Of a stretch of 61,738 nt of DNA, positions 29,527 to 47,172 are shown piece by piece. The stretch is from Deinococcus apachensis DSM 19763. Its GTDB lineage: Bacteria; Deinococcota; Deinococci; Deinococcales; Deinococcaceae. Position 1 is the stretch's first letter. Each line of letters begins with the position of its first letter. The position numbers and the translations under genes are program-made. Under the pieces are notes generated by a model. That model was given only the letters and a program-made list of their open reading frames with translations. It did no database searches and was not told the origin of the DNA. The stretch covers positions 5,001 through 66,738 of the forward strand of contig NZ_KB906416.1 in the NCBI RefSeq assembly GCF_000381345.1, read 5' to 3'.

Positions 29527-30057
29527 GTGACAGCGGGCGACGAAAAGACCCCCGAGAAGCGGCAACAGGCCCGCGACGACCTGCTCGCCTACGCCTTCCG
29601 GGCGCTCTCGGGCCGAGCACTGACCGAGGCCGAACTCCGCACCCGGTTGCTGCGCCGCACCGATGATGAGACGCTGGCGGCGGAGGTGCTCGCCCGCGTG
29701 CAGGAGCTGGGCTACCAGAACGACGAGGGGGTGGCGCGGGCGGAGGGAAGCCGCCGTGGCGTGGGTGGCTTCCGGGTGCGCCAGACCCTCAAACGCCGCG
29801 GCGTGACGGAGAGGCTGATCGAGGAGACGCTCGCCACCCGCGATCCGGACGAGGAGCAGGCCGACGCGACCGCCCTGCTGGAGCGCCGCTGGCCGAGTTT
29901 TGCCCGCAAGCGTGACCCCCGGGCGAGCGCCTACGCCTTCCTGGCCCGGCGCGGGTTTCCGGGGGCGGTAATCTGGGCGGCGATCCGCCAGGTGTCGGAG
30001 ACGGCAGGCGAGGCCATGCCTGAGGTGGAGTTGGACGATGACGAGGAGGTGGGGTGA
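29527..30057 (+). CDS. recX: RecX family regulator of RecA
   Basis: A 176-aa all-helical RecX protein that binds RecA filaments and limits RecA activity. Patterns: [44 protein letters not shown] and [16 protein letters not shown], followed by [19 protein letters not shown]. Three-helix units repeat three times, as in the family. GTG at 29527 was chosen; CATACT (about 29515) is 6 nt upstream, a weak leaderless box. It is not adjacent to recA. In Deinococcus RecX also influences radiation resistance (family knowledge). Confidence 0.9.
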   Translation: MTAGDEKTPEKRQQARDDLLAYAFRALSGRALTEAELRTRLLRRTDDETLAAEVLARVQELGYQNDEGVARAEGSRRGVGGFRVRQTLKRRGVTERLIEETLATRDPDEEQADATALLERRWPSFARKRDPRASAYAFLARRGFPGAVIWAAIRQVSETAGEAMPEVELDDDEEVG

Positions 30058-30114
30058 TCGTCAGGCAAACCCGTCGCCCTGAACGGACTGAAGGGCCTGC
30101 TCTTCCAATGACCT

Positions 30115-30161
30115 TTGAGATGCTTCGGGTGTGCTCAGCATGACGTCTGCTTCTTTGCTCC
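30115..30161. repeat. Partial copy of the element end found at 28695
   Basis: GAGATGCTTCGGGTGTGCTCAGCATGACGTCTGCTTCTTTGCTCC-like stretch (not shown whole) matches the inverted left end of the 28695 element over about 45 bp, sharing GCTTCG, GCTCAGCATGAC and TTCTTT. It is a one-ended remnant between recX and tRNA-Pro. Confidence 0.5.
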
Positions 30162-30199
30162 CCGGTTGCGGGGCACGCTTGGGGACACCGGAGGCGTGC

Positions 30200-30228
30200 T
30201 TGACACCTCCCGGGGCACCACGTAGACT
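30200..30228 (+). promoter_or_regulatory. Consensus sigma-70-type promoter of tRNA-Pro
   Basis: TTGACA at 30200-30205, 17-bp spacer, TAGACT at 30223-30228, then the tRNA at 30280. This is the closest match to the housekeeping consensus in the window. Confidence 0.8.
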
Positions 30229-30279
30229 ACCGGGCGCACTGGAAGCGGGCCGAGCCTGACAACTGGGGCCGTGGTTGGA

Positions 30280-30358
<79 letters not shown>

Positions 30359-30429
30359 CTTGAGAGGCCTCCCCTCCCGCGGGAGGCTTTCTTCTTTGTC
30401 TGCTCCCCTTCCATCCCGGAGTCTTTTCC

Positions 30430-31137
30430 ATGCGCGTGTTCGCCATCGCCGATCTGCACCTCTCCAGCGTGACGCCCAAGCCCATGACGGTGTTCGGGCC
30501 GAACTGGGCCGGGCACCCGGAGCTGCTGTTCGAGCGCTGGCGGGAGGAGGTGCGCCCCGGCGACCTCGTGCTGCTGCCCGGCGACCTCTCGTGGGCGATG
30601 CGGCTCCCGGACGCGCTGGCCGACCTCGCCCTGATCGCGGCGCTGCCGGGAACCAAGGTGCTGCTGCGTGGCAATCACGACTACTGGTGGACGAGCGCGG
30701 GCAAACTGCGCGCCGCCCTGCCGCCCGACATGCTCGCCATTCAGAACGACGCCGTGCGGGTCGGGAACGTGGTCGTGTGCGGCTCGCGCGGCTGGCTCAC
30801 GCCCGGCTATGAGCCCCTGAGCGAGGACGACCAGCGGCTGCTGAGCCGCGAGGCCGAACGCCTGCGCCTGAGCACCCAGGCCGCCTCGCGGCTCCGGCAG
30901 CCCGGCGACCACCTCCTCCTGATGCTGCACTACCCGCCCGCGAGTCCCCCCTACCCGCCGAACGCGCTGACCCCTGTCATTGAGGCCGCGCGCCCCGACC
31001 TCATGGTGTACGGGCACCTGCACGGCGTCAATCCCGAGCGGGCACTGCGGCACGTGAACGGGGTTCCCGCTTTTCTCGTCGCGGCGGACGGGTTGAAGTT
31101 CCGGCCGAAGCTGCTGCTGGACACCGGGGAGGGGTGA
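30430..31137 (+). CDS. Metallophosphoesterase
   Basis: A 235-aa calcineurin-like phosphoesterase. Metal motifs: FAIADLHLS (DxH), [10 protein letters not shown] (GDxxx), LRGNHDYWW (GNHD), LLMLHYPP and YGHLHGVN (GHxH). It begins [10 protein letters not shown]. Its substrate (phosphodiester, UDP-sugar or nucleotide) cannot be read. It lies 70 bp after the tRNA-Pro and may share its transcript. Confidence 0.9.
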   Translation: MRVFAIADLHLSSVTPKPMTVFGPNWAGHPELLFERWREEVRPGDLVLLPGDLSWAMRLPDALADLALIAALPGTKVLLRGNHDYWWTSAGKLRAALPPDMLAIQNDAVRVGNVVVCGSRGWLTPGYEPLSEDDQRLLSREAERLRLSTQAASRLRQPGDHLLLMLHYPPASPPYPPNALTPVIEAARPDLMVYGHLHGVNPERALRHVNGVPAFLVAADGLKFRPKLLLDTGEG

Positions 31138-31177
31138 GGGTCCCGTCATCCCCAGTTCTCCTATCGGATTATCTTAT

Positions 31178-31192
31178 TGAGAAGCATTCCTA
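31178..31192 (+). promoter_or_regulatory. Fur-like 7-1-7 box before the VIT-family gene
   Basis: TGAGAAG-C-ATTCCTA matches the TGAGAAT-n-ATTCTCA Fur-family consensus at 11 of 14 positions. It is the AT-richest stretch of this leader, in the -35/-10 zone, 20 bp before the ATG. Metal-dependent repression is inferred. Confidence 0.4.
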
Positions 31193-31211
31193 TTAAGGAT
31201 AGGATGGGCAG

Positions 31212-31739
31212 ATGTCCTCCCCCCTCCCCCCGCAGGCTACACCCACGCCTGCCCCGCCGCACGACCACACCTTCGTCCTCCAGAAGGTCCAGCCCGCACT
31301 GCTCGGCCTGATGGACGGCAGCGTGAGTACCCTGGCACCGATCTTCGCCGCCGCGGGCTTAACCGGAAAACCCATCGACGCCTTTTTCGTGGGCCTGGCG
31401 GCCAGTCTGGGCGCGGGCATCAGCATGGGGCTGGCGGAGGCGCTCTCCGACGACGGCAAGGTGAGCGGGCGCGGCACTCCGGTGGTGCGGGGGGTCATCA
31501 CGGGCTTTGCCACCATCCTCGGCGGGATGCTGCATACCCTGCCCTTCCTGCTGCCCGACCTCCGCACGGCCCTCACGTTGGCCTACGTGGTCGTGCTCGC
31601 CGAGCTGGTCGTGATTGCCCTGATCCGCTGGAAATACATGCGGAGCCCGCTGGGGCAGACCATCTTCCAAGTCATCGTGGGCGGCGCGGTGGTGTTCGGC
31701 GTCGGCGTGTGGCTGGGCCGCCTCGGCGCGGGGGGGTAA
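31212..31739 (+). CDS. VIT1/CCC1 family transporter (iron/manganese)
   Basis: A 175-aa membrane protein with four to five helices. The core [19 protein letters not shown] and the conserved [19 protein letters not shown] fit VIT1/CCC1-type transporters (rubrerythrin-linked membrane-bound ferritin type in other bacteria), which move Fe2+ or Mn2+ against a proton gradient. TAGGAT, 6 nt before ATG, overlaps a GGATAGGAT SD-like run. A Fur-like operator precedes it. The metal is not decidable from sequence. Confidence 0.85.
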   Translation: MSSPLPPQATPTPAPPHDHTFVLQKVQPALLGLMDGSVSTLAPIFAAAGLTGKPIDAFFVGLAASLGAGISMGLAEALSDDGKVSGRGTPVVRGVITGFATILGGMLHTLPFLLPDLRTALTLAYVVVLAELVVIALIRWKYMRSPLGQTIFQVIVGGAVVFGVGVWLGRLGAGG

Positions 31740-31809
31740 CGGGGCACCACATGGCGCCTAGGCCACCCGGCTGACGCGAGGGGCAGAACCTGCACCCCAG
31801 ACTGAGCCC

Positions 31810-33123
31810 ATGTCCCCGCCGCTGCGAACGACCCTCCACGCCGTCATCGCCCACCCGGACGGCCAGCGGGTGGCGGCGGTGAGTGGAATGCTGCCCAGCG
31901 CGGTGGTCACGGAAAACACTTTCGTGGGCAGCGGGATTTCAGGTGCCTTCCCGGCCCTGGCCCCCTGGCTGGCCCCGCTGCGGCGGCTCGGGTTCGCGCG
32001 GCTGCCGACGGAGCCGGACGGCACCCTGGTCCGCGAGTCCATCTGGCAGCTTGACCCCGTGACGGACGTGAGCGGCGTGGAGTGGGCGACGCCGGACGCC
32101 CTCCCGGAGCACCAGCAATTCTGGGCCGAGTCCGCCCTCACCCCCATTCCGGACCTGCGGCCAGAGTTCGCGCGGCCGGGCTGGGCGGCCGGGGCACTGG
32201 CGTGGCTGGACGGGGAATTGCGCGAGCAGGGCCTCACGCGGCGGGGCTGGCCCGACCCCCTCAAGCACTGGGGGATCAGCGCCCTGTGGCGCGTTCCGCT
32301 GGTGGAGGGCGGTCCCCTCTACCTGAAAGCCGTCCCCGCCTTCTTCGCGCGGGAGGTGCCCGTCACCTGCCTGCTGTCGCGCGAGATTCCGGGCGCGGCC
32401 CCACCCGTCCTGGCCGCCGACACGGGGCGGAACCTGCTGCTCCTCGCCCACGCGGGAGATGTGCCGGACGAGGCGGAGAATGGCGTGACCCTCGCCGCCC
32501 ACCTCGCCTGGGTGCAGCGGGCGAGTCTCCCTCTGCTGCCCGAATTCCGCGCCCTGGGACTGCCCGACCACGGCCCCGAGTGGGTGACCTCCCTCCTCCC
32601 CGAGCTGCTGCGGGACGAGCACTTCATGGTGGGGGAGGCGGAAGGGCTGACCCCGGACGAGGCGGCCAAACTCCGGGCGCTGGAGCCGCGCGTGCGGGAG
32701 GCCTGCGCCCGGCTCGCCGCGTCCCCCCTGCCCCGGGTGGCCGGGCACGGCGACCTCCACCGCTGGAACACCGTGCGGGATGGGGAGGGGCAGTGGACGC
32801 TCTTGGACTGGTCGGACGCAAGCGTGACCCATCCCTTCCTCGACGCGGACCCCGCTTATCTCGCGCCCGAGGATGCCGGGGCCGACACGCTGGAGGCCGT
32901 CGAGAACGCCTATCTGTCGGCCTGGACGGACCTTCTCCCCCTCCCCGAGTTGCGCGCGTTGCTGCGGGAGGCGCGGCTGGTGGGCGAGGTGTACCGGGCG
33001 CTGGGGTACACGCACGCGATCAATCTCCACCTGGAGGACCGGGCTGGGTGGCGCGCCGCGCACCTGGAACACCTGCGCGGCCTGCTCTTGCGTGCTGCGG
33101 AGCCCGCCTTGCCGCTATCCTGA
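31810..33123 (+). CDS. Aminoglycoside phosphotransferase (APH) fold kinase with extra N-domain
   Basis: A 437-aa protein. The C-terminal half (about 200-437) holds the APH fold: [12 protein letters not shown] with catalytic Asp, and LLDWSDAS for metal binding. The N-terminal 130 aa ([13 protein letters not shown]..) resemble a NUDIX-like beta domain without a visible Nudix box. Members phosphorylate small molecules (sugars, choline-like compounds, antibiotics); the substrate here is unknown. CAGACT lies 6 nt before the ATG. The following gene begins 16 bp downstream and may be linked. Confidence 0.75.
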   Translation: MSPPLRTTLHAVIAHPDGQRVAAVSGMLPSAVVTENTFVGSGISGAFPALAPWLAPLRRLGFARLPTEPDGTLVRESIWQLDPVTDVSGVEWATPDALPEHQQFWAESALTPIPDLRPEFARPGWAAGALAWLDGELREQGLTRRGWPDPLKHWGISALWRVPLVEGGPLYLKAVPAFFAREVPVTCLLSREIPGAAPPVLAADTGRNLLLLAHAGDVPDEAENGVTLAAHLAWVQRASLPLLPEFRALGLPDHGPEWVTSLLPELLRDEHFMVGEAEGLTPDEAAKLRALEPRVREACARLAASPLPRVAGHGDLHRWNTVRDGEGQWTLLDWSDASVTHPFLDADPAYLAPEDAGADTLEAVENAYLSAWTDLLPLPELRALLREARLVGEVYRALGYTHAINLHLEDRAGWRAAHLEHLRGLLLRAAEPALPLS

Positions 33124-33139
33124 GGAGCGGAGGCGAGGT

Positions 33140-34042
<903 letters not shown>

Positions 34043-34052
34043 GAACACAAAA

Positions 34053-34076
34053 ACCCCGGCTGGGCCGGGGTCTTTC
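34053..34076. terminator. Rho-independent terminator between gene and tRNA-Val
   Basis: ACCCCGGC (34053-34060) pairs with GCCGGGGT (34064-34071), then CTTTCC; the other side carries an A-run, so it can work both ways. Confidence 0.8.
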
Positions 34077-34077
34077 C

Positions 34078-34152
<75 letters not shown>

Positions 34153-34207
34153 CTGCTCCCTGCCGCTTCCGGCAGCCCGCCCATGCTAGACGGGAGGGAG
34201 CACCGGG

Positions 34208-35629
<1,422 letters not shown>

Positions 35630-35710
35630 CGCCCGAGTCTATTCCCCGGCGTGTGTCCCTCGTCTACCCACCCCCCGCGCGTCCCGGACGCCGTGCGCTA
35701 GCCTGCCGGG

Positions 35711-36601
<891 letters not shown>

Positions 36602-36611
36602 GAACGGAAGA

Positions 36612-36640
36612 GGCGGGAGCCGCAAAAGCTCTCGCCCCCT
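36612..36640. terminator. Hairpin terminator between convergent pheA and DUF4383 gene
   Basis: GGCGGGAGC (36612-36620) pairs with GCTCTCGCC (36628-36636) with one mismatch; a pyrimidine tail follows. Confidence 0.6.
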
Positions 36641-36651
36641 TCAAAAGACGC

Positions 36652-37065
36652 TTAACTGGAGATGGTCGCCGTGTCCCGCGCCGCGCCCCAGCCGAAGTAG
36701 GCGGCGATCAGGGCGGTGCCCGCGTGCAGCCAGATGTCGTTGCCGTGCAGCGGGGCAAGCCCGAACAGGGTGTTCAGGCCGGGGATCAGGCCCATGATGG
36801 CGAGGATGGCGTAAAGGATCGCCAGGCCACGGGAAAAACTGACGGCCGCGCCGAAGGAGCCCGCGCTCGCCAGCCCCCAGGCCCCGATGGCAAGGTGAAC
36901 GATGTTGTGCATCAGGTTGACGGGGAACAGCCCGAGCAGGTTGCCGTGGAAGGCCCCGACAGCGACGTGGGGGCCTGTCGGGGCCGAGAGCAGGGCGGGG
37001 ACGAACCCCAGAATGCCGACGAGCAGGTAGATGATGCCTGCGACCCGTGCAAAAGTCCGTACCAT
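36652..37065 (-). CDS. DUF4383 membrane protein
   Basis: A 137-aa protein of four transmembrane segments, with the DUF4383 hallmarks VNLMHNIVHLAIGAWGL and GLNTLFGLAPLHGNDIWLH. The ATG at 37065 has AGGAGG 5 nt upstream and begins MVRTFARVAGIIYLLVG; the longer frame to 37134 adds Arg/Pro-rich residues with no homology. Family function unknown. Its 5' region (37066-37237, about 170 bp) holds nothing recognisable. Confidence 0.85.
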   Translation of the reverse strand: MVRTFARVAGIIYLLVGILGFVPALLSAPTGPHVAVGAFHGNLLGLFPVNLMHNIVHLAIGAWGLASAGSFGAAVSFSRGLAILYAILAIMGLIPGLNTLFGLAPLHGNDIWLHAGTALIAAYFGWGAARDTATISS

Positions 37066-37237
37066 ACGACCCTCCTGTACCCGGAACGGGCGGGGACGTG
37101 AGTGGTTTTCCGTCCTCCACGTCACTGCCTGCATTCATGCACGCTGGGGGCTCCATTCCCTCACAGCTCGCCACAGCCTTCCTTTACCTACCGGGGGCCT
37201 GGGGCAGAGTTGCGAGAGGTAGCGGCGGACTCTGCCC

Positions 37238-37555
37238 CTACAACACCTCCACCGCCAATGCCCGCACCACCAGGGCCTCCTGACGGAACTCCCGGCGCAG
37301 AGTCTCGCGGTACCCGGCCCACCAGTCGCGGTCCAGTTCCTCCACCATGACCTCGTAGACCACCACGTCGTCGCGCACCGTCTGGTCGCCGTCCTTCCAC
37401 AGGCCAGCGGCGGGGGCGCGGACGTGGGCGGTCAGGCCGCCGAAGCGTTCGGTGAGGGTCCGGCGGATCGGGGCATACCTGACCTGCTCGAAGGGTTGAC
37501 CCGCGTTGTCGTAGAGGGGAAGGAGGAGTTGGACGAGGTGCATAGTTGCGGCCAT
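37238..37555 (-). CDS. Hypothetical 105-aa protein (DUF3574-like?)
   Basis: A small soluble protein, MHLVQLLLPLYDNAGQPF.. onward, with 'LTERFGGLTAHVRAPAAGLWKDG' in the middle, resembling secretion-free ferredoxin-like domains. AAGGA lies upstream of the ATG at 37555; a second ATG at 37543 is equally possible. It is encoded divergently from metH, whose leader begins about 60 bp away. Family unproven. Confidence 0.55.
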   Translation of the reverse strand: MAATMHLVQLLLPLYDNAGQPFEQVRYAPIRRTLTERFGGLTAHVRAPAAGLWKDGDQTVRDDVVVYEVMVEELDRDWWAGYRETLRREFRQEALVVRALAVEVL

Positions 37556-37644
37556 TGTTCCTTCTTCACCGCTCCTTGTCTGCCTTTCCCCACCTTCGGC
37601 CCGCCCCGGCTCACGCTATCCTTGGGAAGTCGTGCCCCCTGGCA

Positions 37645-37846
37645 CGGCCATCCAGAGCGCCCGAGGGAATTTCCTGCCCAAGGACGGCGCGGCAACCGGC
37701 CCCCATCACGGCAGCGGTGCCCATCCGGGAAAGCTCCTGCCTCATGCGGCCAACGATGGCGCGGCGGGAGACGATGGCCCAGAGGCGGCGCAAGAGCGCA
37801 TTCGAGGTTTCACGGGCGGCGAGATGTAGAGGCGCGGCCCGTTTTC
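37645..37846 (+). promoter_or_regulatory. SAM-I (S-box) riboswitch with transcription terminator before metH
   Basis: The aptamer core runs about 37645-37735. ATCCAGAG (37650-37657) and GAGGGA (37663-37668) are the 5' side; GCGGCAACC (37688-37696) the K-turn side; GGTGCCCATCC (37717-37727) the 3' side, all in the order and spacing of the S-box family. A 6-bp hairpin CGTGCC/GGCACG (37631-37646) precedes it. CTCCTGCC (37734-37741) can pair with GGCGGGAG (37763-37770), and a rho-independent terminator stands at 37812. High SAM should therefore stop metH transcription. A -10-like TATCCT lies at 37617-37622. Confidence 0.78.
37812..37846 (+). terminator. Riboswitch-controlled intrinsic terminator, metH leader
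   Basis: ACGGGC (37812-37817) pairs with GCCCGT (37837-37842), with an inner GCG/CGC pair, then TTTTCCC. The metH ATG follows 17 bp later. Confidence 0.65.
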
Positions 37847-37862
37847 CCACCGGGGGGATTGC

Positions 37863-41596
<3,734 letters not shown>

Positions 41597-41600
<4 letters not shown>

Positions 41601-42352
41601 CCTCTACCCCGAAGACCCGCGTCTCCATCGAACTCGTGCCCCGCAGCCGCAGCGGACTGCGCGCCGAACTGGAGGTCGTGGCGAAGCACCTCCCCGGCAT
41701 CGACACGGTGAACGTGCCCGACCTGACGCGCTTTTCGACCCGGTCATGGGTGGGCTGCTCCTTCGCGCGGCCCCGCTACCGGGCGATTCCGCATGTACGC
41801 GCCGTGGACCTCAACCCGGTCGAGCCCCTGCCGATGGCGGAGACGCTGGAAGCCGCGGGCATTGACGAGGTGCTCGTCATCACCGGGGACGCCCCCGCCG
41901 ACATGAGCGCGAGGGTCTACGACGTGGACGCCGTACGGGCCATCCGGCGCTTTCGCCGCGAGTTGCCACACCTGCGGGTCTACGCGGGCCTGGACCCCTA
42001 CCGCCAGAGCTTCGCGCGCGAGCGCGACTACCTGGAGCGCAAGCTGGACGCCGGAGCCTGCGGCTTTTTCACCCAGCCCTTCTTCGACCTGCGACTGATG
42101 GACGCCTTCGCCGACCTGATTCCCGAGGGTGTCGAGGTCTGGTGGGGCGCGACCACGGTCACGAACGACGCGACCCTGAACTACTGGCGGGCGCGCAACC
42201 ACGCCGTCTTTCCGCGCTCCTTCCAGCCGACGCTGGAGTGGAACCGTGACTTCGCCGCGCGGACGCTCGCCTTCGCGCGGGAGCGGGGTCACCACGCCTA
42301 CTTCATGCCGGTGCGGGCGGACGTGCGGGCGTACCTGGAGGGAATTGTTTAG
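41597..42352 (+). CDS. Methylenetetrahydrofolate reductase-like protein
   Basis: A 251-aa TIM-barrel protein of the MTHFR family, which makes 5-methyl-tetrahydrofolate, the methyl donor for MetH. Visible pieces: [40 protein letters not shown] and [20 protein letters not shown] at 41597 overlaps the metH stop (GTGA), so synthesis is coupled with metH. The enzyme is short against E. coli MetF (about 296 aa); part of the missing length is at the N-terminal strand. The assignment to MTHFR is by context plus pattern; it could be a divergent MTHFR-like enzyme. Confidence 0.82.
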
Positions 42353-42385
42353 GAGCGGTCAGAGGTCAGCGGTCGGAAAAAGAAA

Positions 42386-42408
42386 GCCCCAGCCTAAGCT
42401 GGAGCCTG
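42386..42408 (-). terminator. Rho-independent terminator of the DUF4139 gene
   Basis: On the minus strand CTCCAGC, loop TTAG, GCTGGGG (plus 42386-42405), then CTTTCTTTTTC. It also lies after metF on the plus strand. Confidence 0.75.
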
Positions 42409-42435
42409 TGGCATCCCTTTCTGACGCCTGACCGC

Positions 42436-43716
42436 TTAGCTGTTGTCCACCACCAGCGTGAAGCTCTTCGTCGCCTTGCCGTTCGCGGGCACGTCCACAC
42501 GCAGCTCGGCCTGCGCCTGGTTCTGCCGGGCAGGTGCGGCGTCGATGATGATGCGGCGGCCCCCCACCGTCTCGGTCACGTCGGCGCGGACGGCGCGATC
42601 CTTGCCGTTCTCGAAGGTGTAGGTGACCTTATAGGTGCTCCGCACGACGTTGCCCTGCGCGTTCTTCTCGCTGCTCACCGTCTGCACCGTGCGGGTGTAG
42701 CGGACATCCGGGTCACTGCCCAGGGTGAACTCGATCTCGGCGCCCTTGGCTGTCTCGGGGATGGTCGTCTGCCCGGCGATGCGGCCCTCCTCGCGCACGG
42801 TGATGCTGCCGCCAGGCAGACGCTGGTCGGCCTTCAGGCGGTAGAAGCGGCTGAGGGTGCCGGACGTGTTCTGCGGGGTGAAGTAGGTGTTCAGCCCCGC
42901 GTAGCGCTCGAAGCTGGTCAGTTTCGGCGTCAGGAAGGGCAGGGTGACCACGCTGTTCGCGGGCAGGGTGAAGGGGGTGGAGAGGGCGTAGCGATACAGG
43001 CCGCGCAGTTCGCCCTGGGAGTTGATCCTGGGGGCAGCGGTGTCAGCCGCAGTGGAGAAGGCTCGGTTCTCCGCGGCCGCGGGCATGGGCACGGGCGCCC
43101 CCCCCTGCACCTCCACGTCCCCGGCGTACAGTTCCGTCGTCTTCACGTCGTAGGCGAGGTCGGTGCCGTTGCGAATATCCGCCAGGGCCGAGAGCTGTGC
43201 CCCGCCCGTCCCGGCCTTCAGCGTGTAGCGCGGCGCCCACGTCACGGCGCGCGTGAGGTACGACAGGGTGCCGGTGCCCGCCTGCGGCAGCGTAAAGGTC
43301 AGCGTCTGAGCGGGCGTCAGGGGGTTGAGGGGAGGCGGCACGTCGAAGCTCAGGTCCTCGTACCGGGCGTTGAGGTAACGGCCCTGCGCGTCCTTCACCA
43401 GGAGGTCGCGGGCACGGATCAGGGTGACGGGCTGCGGCGCCTCGTCCCCCCGTTTCAGGTACACCGTCTTGCCCTCCAGCGAGGCGAGCCAGTTCGCCTC
43501 CTGCCGCTGCACCGCGCTCGTGAAGTTCAACCCCTCCAGGTCGAGCGTGCCGGGGATCAACCCCGCCCAGGCCGCCTCGGGGAGAGAGACGGACAGGGTC
43601 GTGCCGCTCGCCCGCACGGGCTCCCGCACTTCGGTGAAGCTGGGGTAGATGCGAAGGTCCGCCGCCGAGGCCGTGCCGAGCAGCAGGGCTGCCGCCGTCA
43701 TGAGAGTCCGTTTCAC
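42436..43716 (-). CDS. DUF4139 domain-containing exported protein
   Basis: A 426-aa protein with a Sec signal (MKRTLMTAAALLLGTASA). It has the DUF4139-like all-beta region 'GTLSYLTRAVTWAPRYTLKAG' and 'LAYDVKTTELYAGDVEVQGG', with no Cys-rich parts. These proteins are thought to bind or coat surfaces or to form coiled beta repeats; function unsettled. GTG at 43716 was chosen, as it begins the signal peptide; the longer frame to 43806 adds non-hydrophobic residues. It ends in a hairpin terminator on the minus strand and a second terminator lies upstream. Confidence 0.8.
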   Translation of the reverse strand: MKRTLMTAAALLLGTASAADLRIYPSFTEVREPVRASGTTLSVSLPEAAWAGLIPGTLDLEGLNFTSAVQRQEANWLASLEGKTVYLKRGDEAPQPVTLIRARDLLVKDAQGRYLNARYEDLSFDVPPPLNPLTPAQTLTFTLPQAGTGTLSYLTRAVTWAPRYTLKAGTGGAQLSALADIRNGTDLAYDVKTTELYAGDVEVQGGAPVPMPAAAENRAFSTAADTAAPRINSQGELRGLYRYALSTPFTLPANSVVTLPFLTPKLTSFERYAGLNTYFTPQNTSGTLSRFYRLKADQRLPGGSITVREEGRIAGQTTIPETAKGAEIEFTLGSDPDVRYTRTVQTVSSEKNAQGNVVRSTYKVTYTFENGKDRAVRADVTETVGGRRIIIDAAPARQNQAQAELRVDVPANGKATKSFTLVVDNS

Positions 43717-43789
43717 AGCTGCATCCTGCCCCGAGCCGAATTGTGACGTGTGAGAGGTTTGGTCAGAAACGCGACAGCTTCGGGACCAC

Positions 43790-43818
43790 AAAAAAGACCC
43801 CCGCACGGGGCGAGGGTC
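43790..43818 (-). terminator. Rho-independent terminator of the peptide-transport operon
   Basis: Minus strand GACCC, TCGCCCCGTGCGG loop, GGGTC (plus 43796-43818), followed by TTTTTTG. It is 16 bp after the stop of the last gene of the importer. Confidence 0.8.
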
Positions 43819-43834
43819 TCAGACGGCTGATTGC

Positions 43835-45921
<2,087 letters not shown>

Positions 45922-46007
45922 CTTTCCTCCAGCCTTGGCTGCGTCACTTTGCGGAACATGCACATCATCATACAGTCAGCCCTGAGCCTCGCGTGTAGGT
46001 GCGGCGC

Positions 46008-47135
46008 TCATCGGCGCTTGCGCGGGTCGAAGGCGTCCCGCAGGCCGTCCCCGAGAAGCTGGTAGCACATCACGGTCAACACGATGAAGAAGCCGGGAAT
46101 CAGCACCCAGGGCCGCTGGGTGATGGAGGCGAAGCCGCCCTCCTGCGCCTTGTTCAGCAGGCTGCCCCAAGAGGCATAGGGTTCCACCGCGCCGATGCCC
46201 AGGAAGCTCAAGCCGGACTCCAGCAGGATTGTGGCCGGGATGGAGAGGCTCAGGCCCACGATCAGGTAGGTGGTCATCGACGGCAGCATGTGCCGCCACA
46301 TGATGCGGCTGTTGGACGCCCCCAGCGAGGTCGCGGCGGCCACGTAGTCCTGCTCGCGCACACTGAGCAGTTGGCCGCGCACCACGCGCGCCAGGCCGCC
46401 CCAACTGATGAAGGCCAGGATGCCCAAGATGATGTACAGCGCCAGGATCGGGTTGACGTTCTGCGGGAAGATGGAGCGCAGCAGGATCACCAGGAAGAGG
46501 TACGGGATCGCGGCAATCACCTCGATGAGACGTTGGATGATGTTGTCGACCCAGCCACCGAAATAGGCCGACATGGCCCCCATCAACATGCCGATCAGGG
46601 TCGAGAGCAGCACCGAGGCCACCCCGATGGTCAGCGAGATCTGCGAGGCGTACAGCGTCCGGCTGAACAAGTCGCGGCCCAGCGAGTCCCCGCCGAACAG
46701 GTACACGTTGCAAGTCTCGTTTCCGGTGCCGAACAGGTGCAGGTTACTGGGAATGATGCCCAGGATGCGGTAGCTGTCGCCCCGCACTCCGAAGTAGATC
46801 GGGCAACGCTCCTTGGTCGGCCGGTACTCGTTGACGAAGGTATCCGGGTTGAGCTGCTGCGAGTAGTTGTAGACGAAGGGGCGCGTGAAGCCGTTCTCGG
46901 TGCGGATATGCACGGGTGTCGGCGGGTGATAGGGCGTGAGGTTGGTGGTGCTGTACTCGGACAGCCCAGCTGGAGCGAGAAAACCAGCGAACAGCGCCAT
47001 CAGGTACAGCAGGATCAGCAGAAAGCCGCCGAATTTCGCCAGCGAGTTCTTGCGGAACTGGTTGAGCGCCACCGAGAACTGCGACTGGGACCGGCGAGCA
47101 GCCGGGGCGGGAGTGGACGTGGCGGGAACGCTCAT
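46008..47135 (-). CDS. Peptide ABC transporter permease (OppC/DppC type)
   Basis: A 375-aa permease. Six membrane segments; an N-terminal helix precedes a periplasmic loop of about 130 aa (LSEYSTTNLTPYHPPT..), then five helices with the EAA-type loop 'VREQDYVAAATSLGASNSRIMWRHMLPS'. It pairs with OppB for passage of peptides. The start at 47135 begins MSVPATSTPAP. It lies 37 bp after the OppB stop. Confidence 0.93.
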   Translation of the reverse strand: MSVPATSTPAPAARRSQSQFSVALNQFRKNSLAKFGGFLLILLYLMALFAGFLAPAGLSEYSTTNLTPYHPPTPVHIRTENGFTRPFVYNYSQQLNPDTFVNEYRPTKERCPIYFGVRGDSYRILGIIPSNLHLFGTGNETCNVYLFGGDSLGRDLFSRTLYASQISLTIGVASVLLSTLIGMLMGAMSAYFGGWVDNIIQRLIEVIAAIPYLFLVILLRSIFPQNVNPILALYIILGILAFISWGGLARVVRGQLLSVREQDYVAAATSLGASNSRIMWRHMLPSMTTYLIVGLSLSIPATILLESGLSFLGIGAVEPYASWGSLLNKAQEGGFASITQRPWVLIPGFFIVLTVMCYQLLGDGLRDAFDPRKRR

Positions 47136-47172
47136 GCCTGTTCCTCCATCTGCAAAAAGTGAGCACGTCGCA

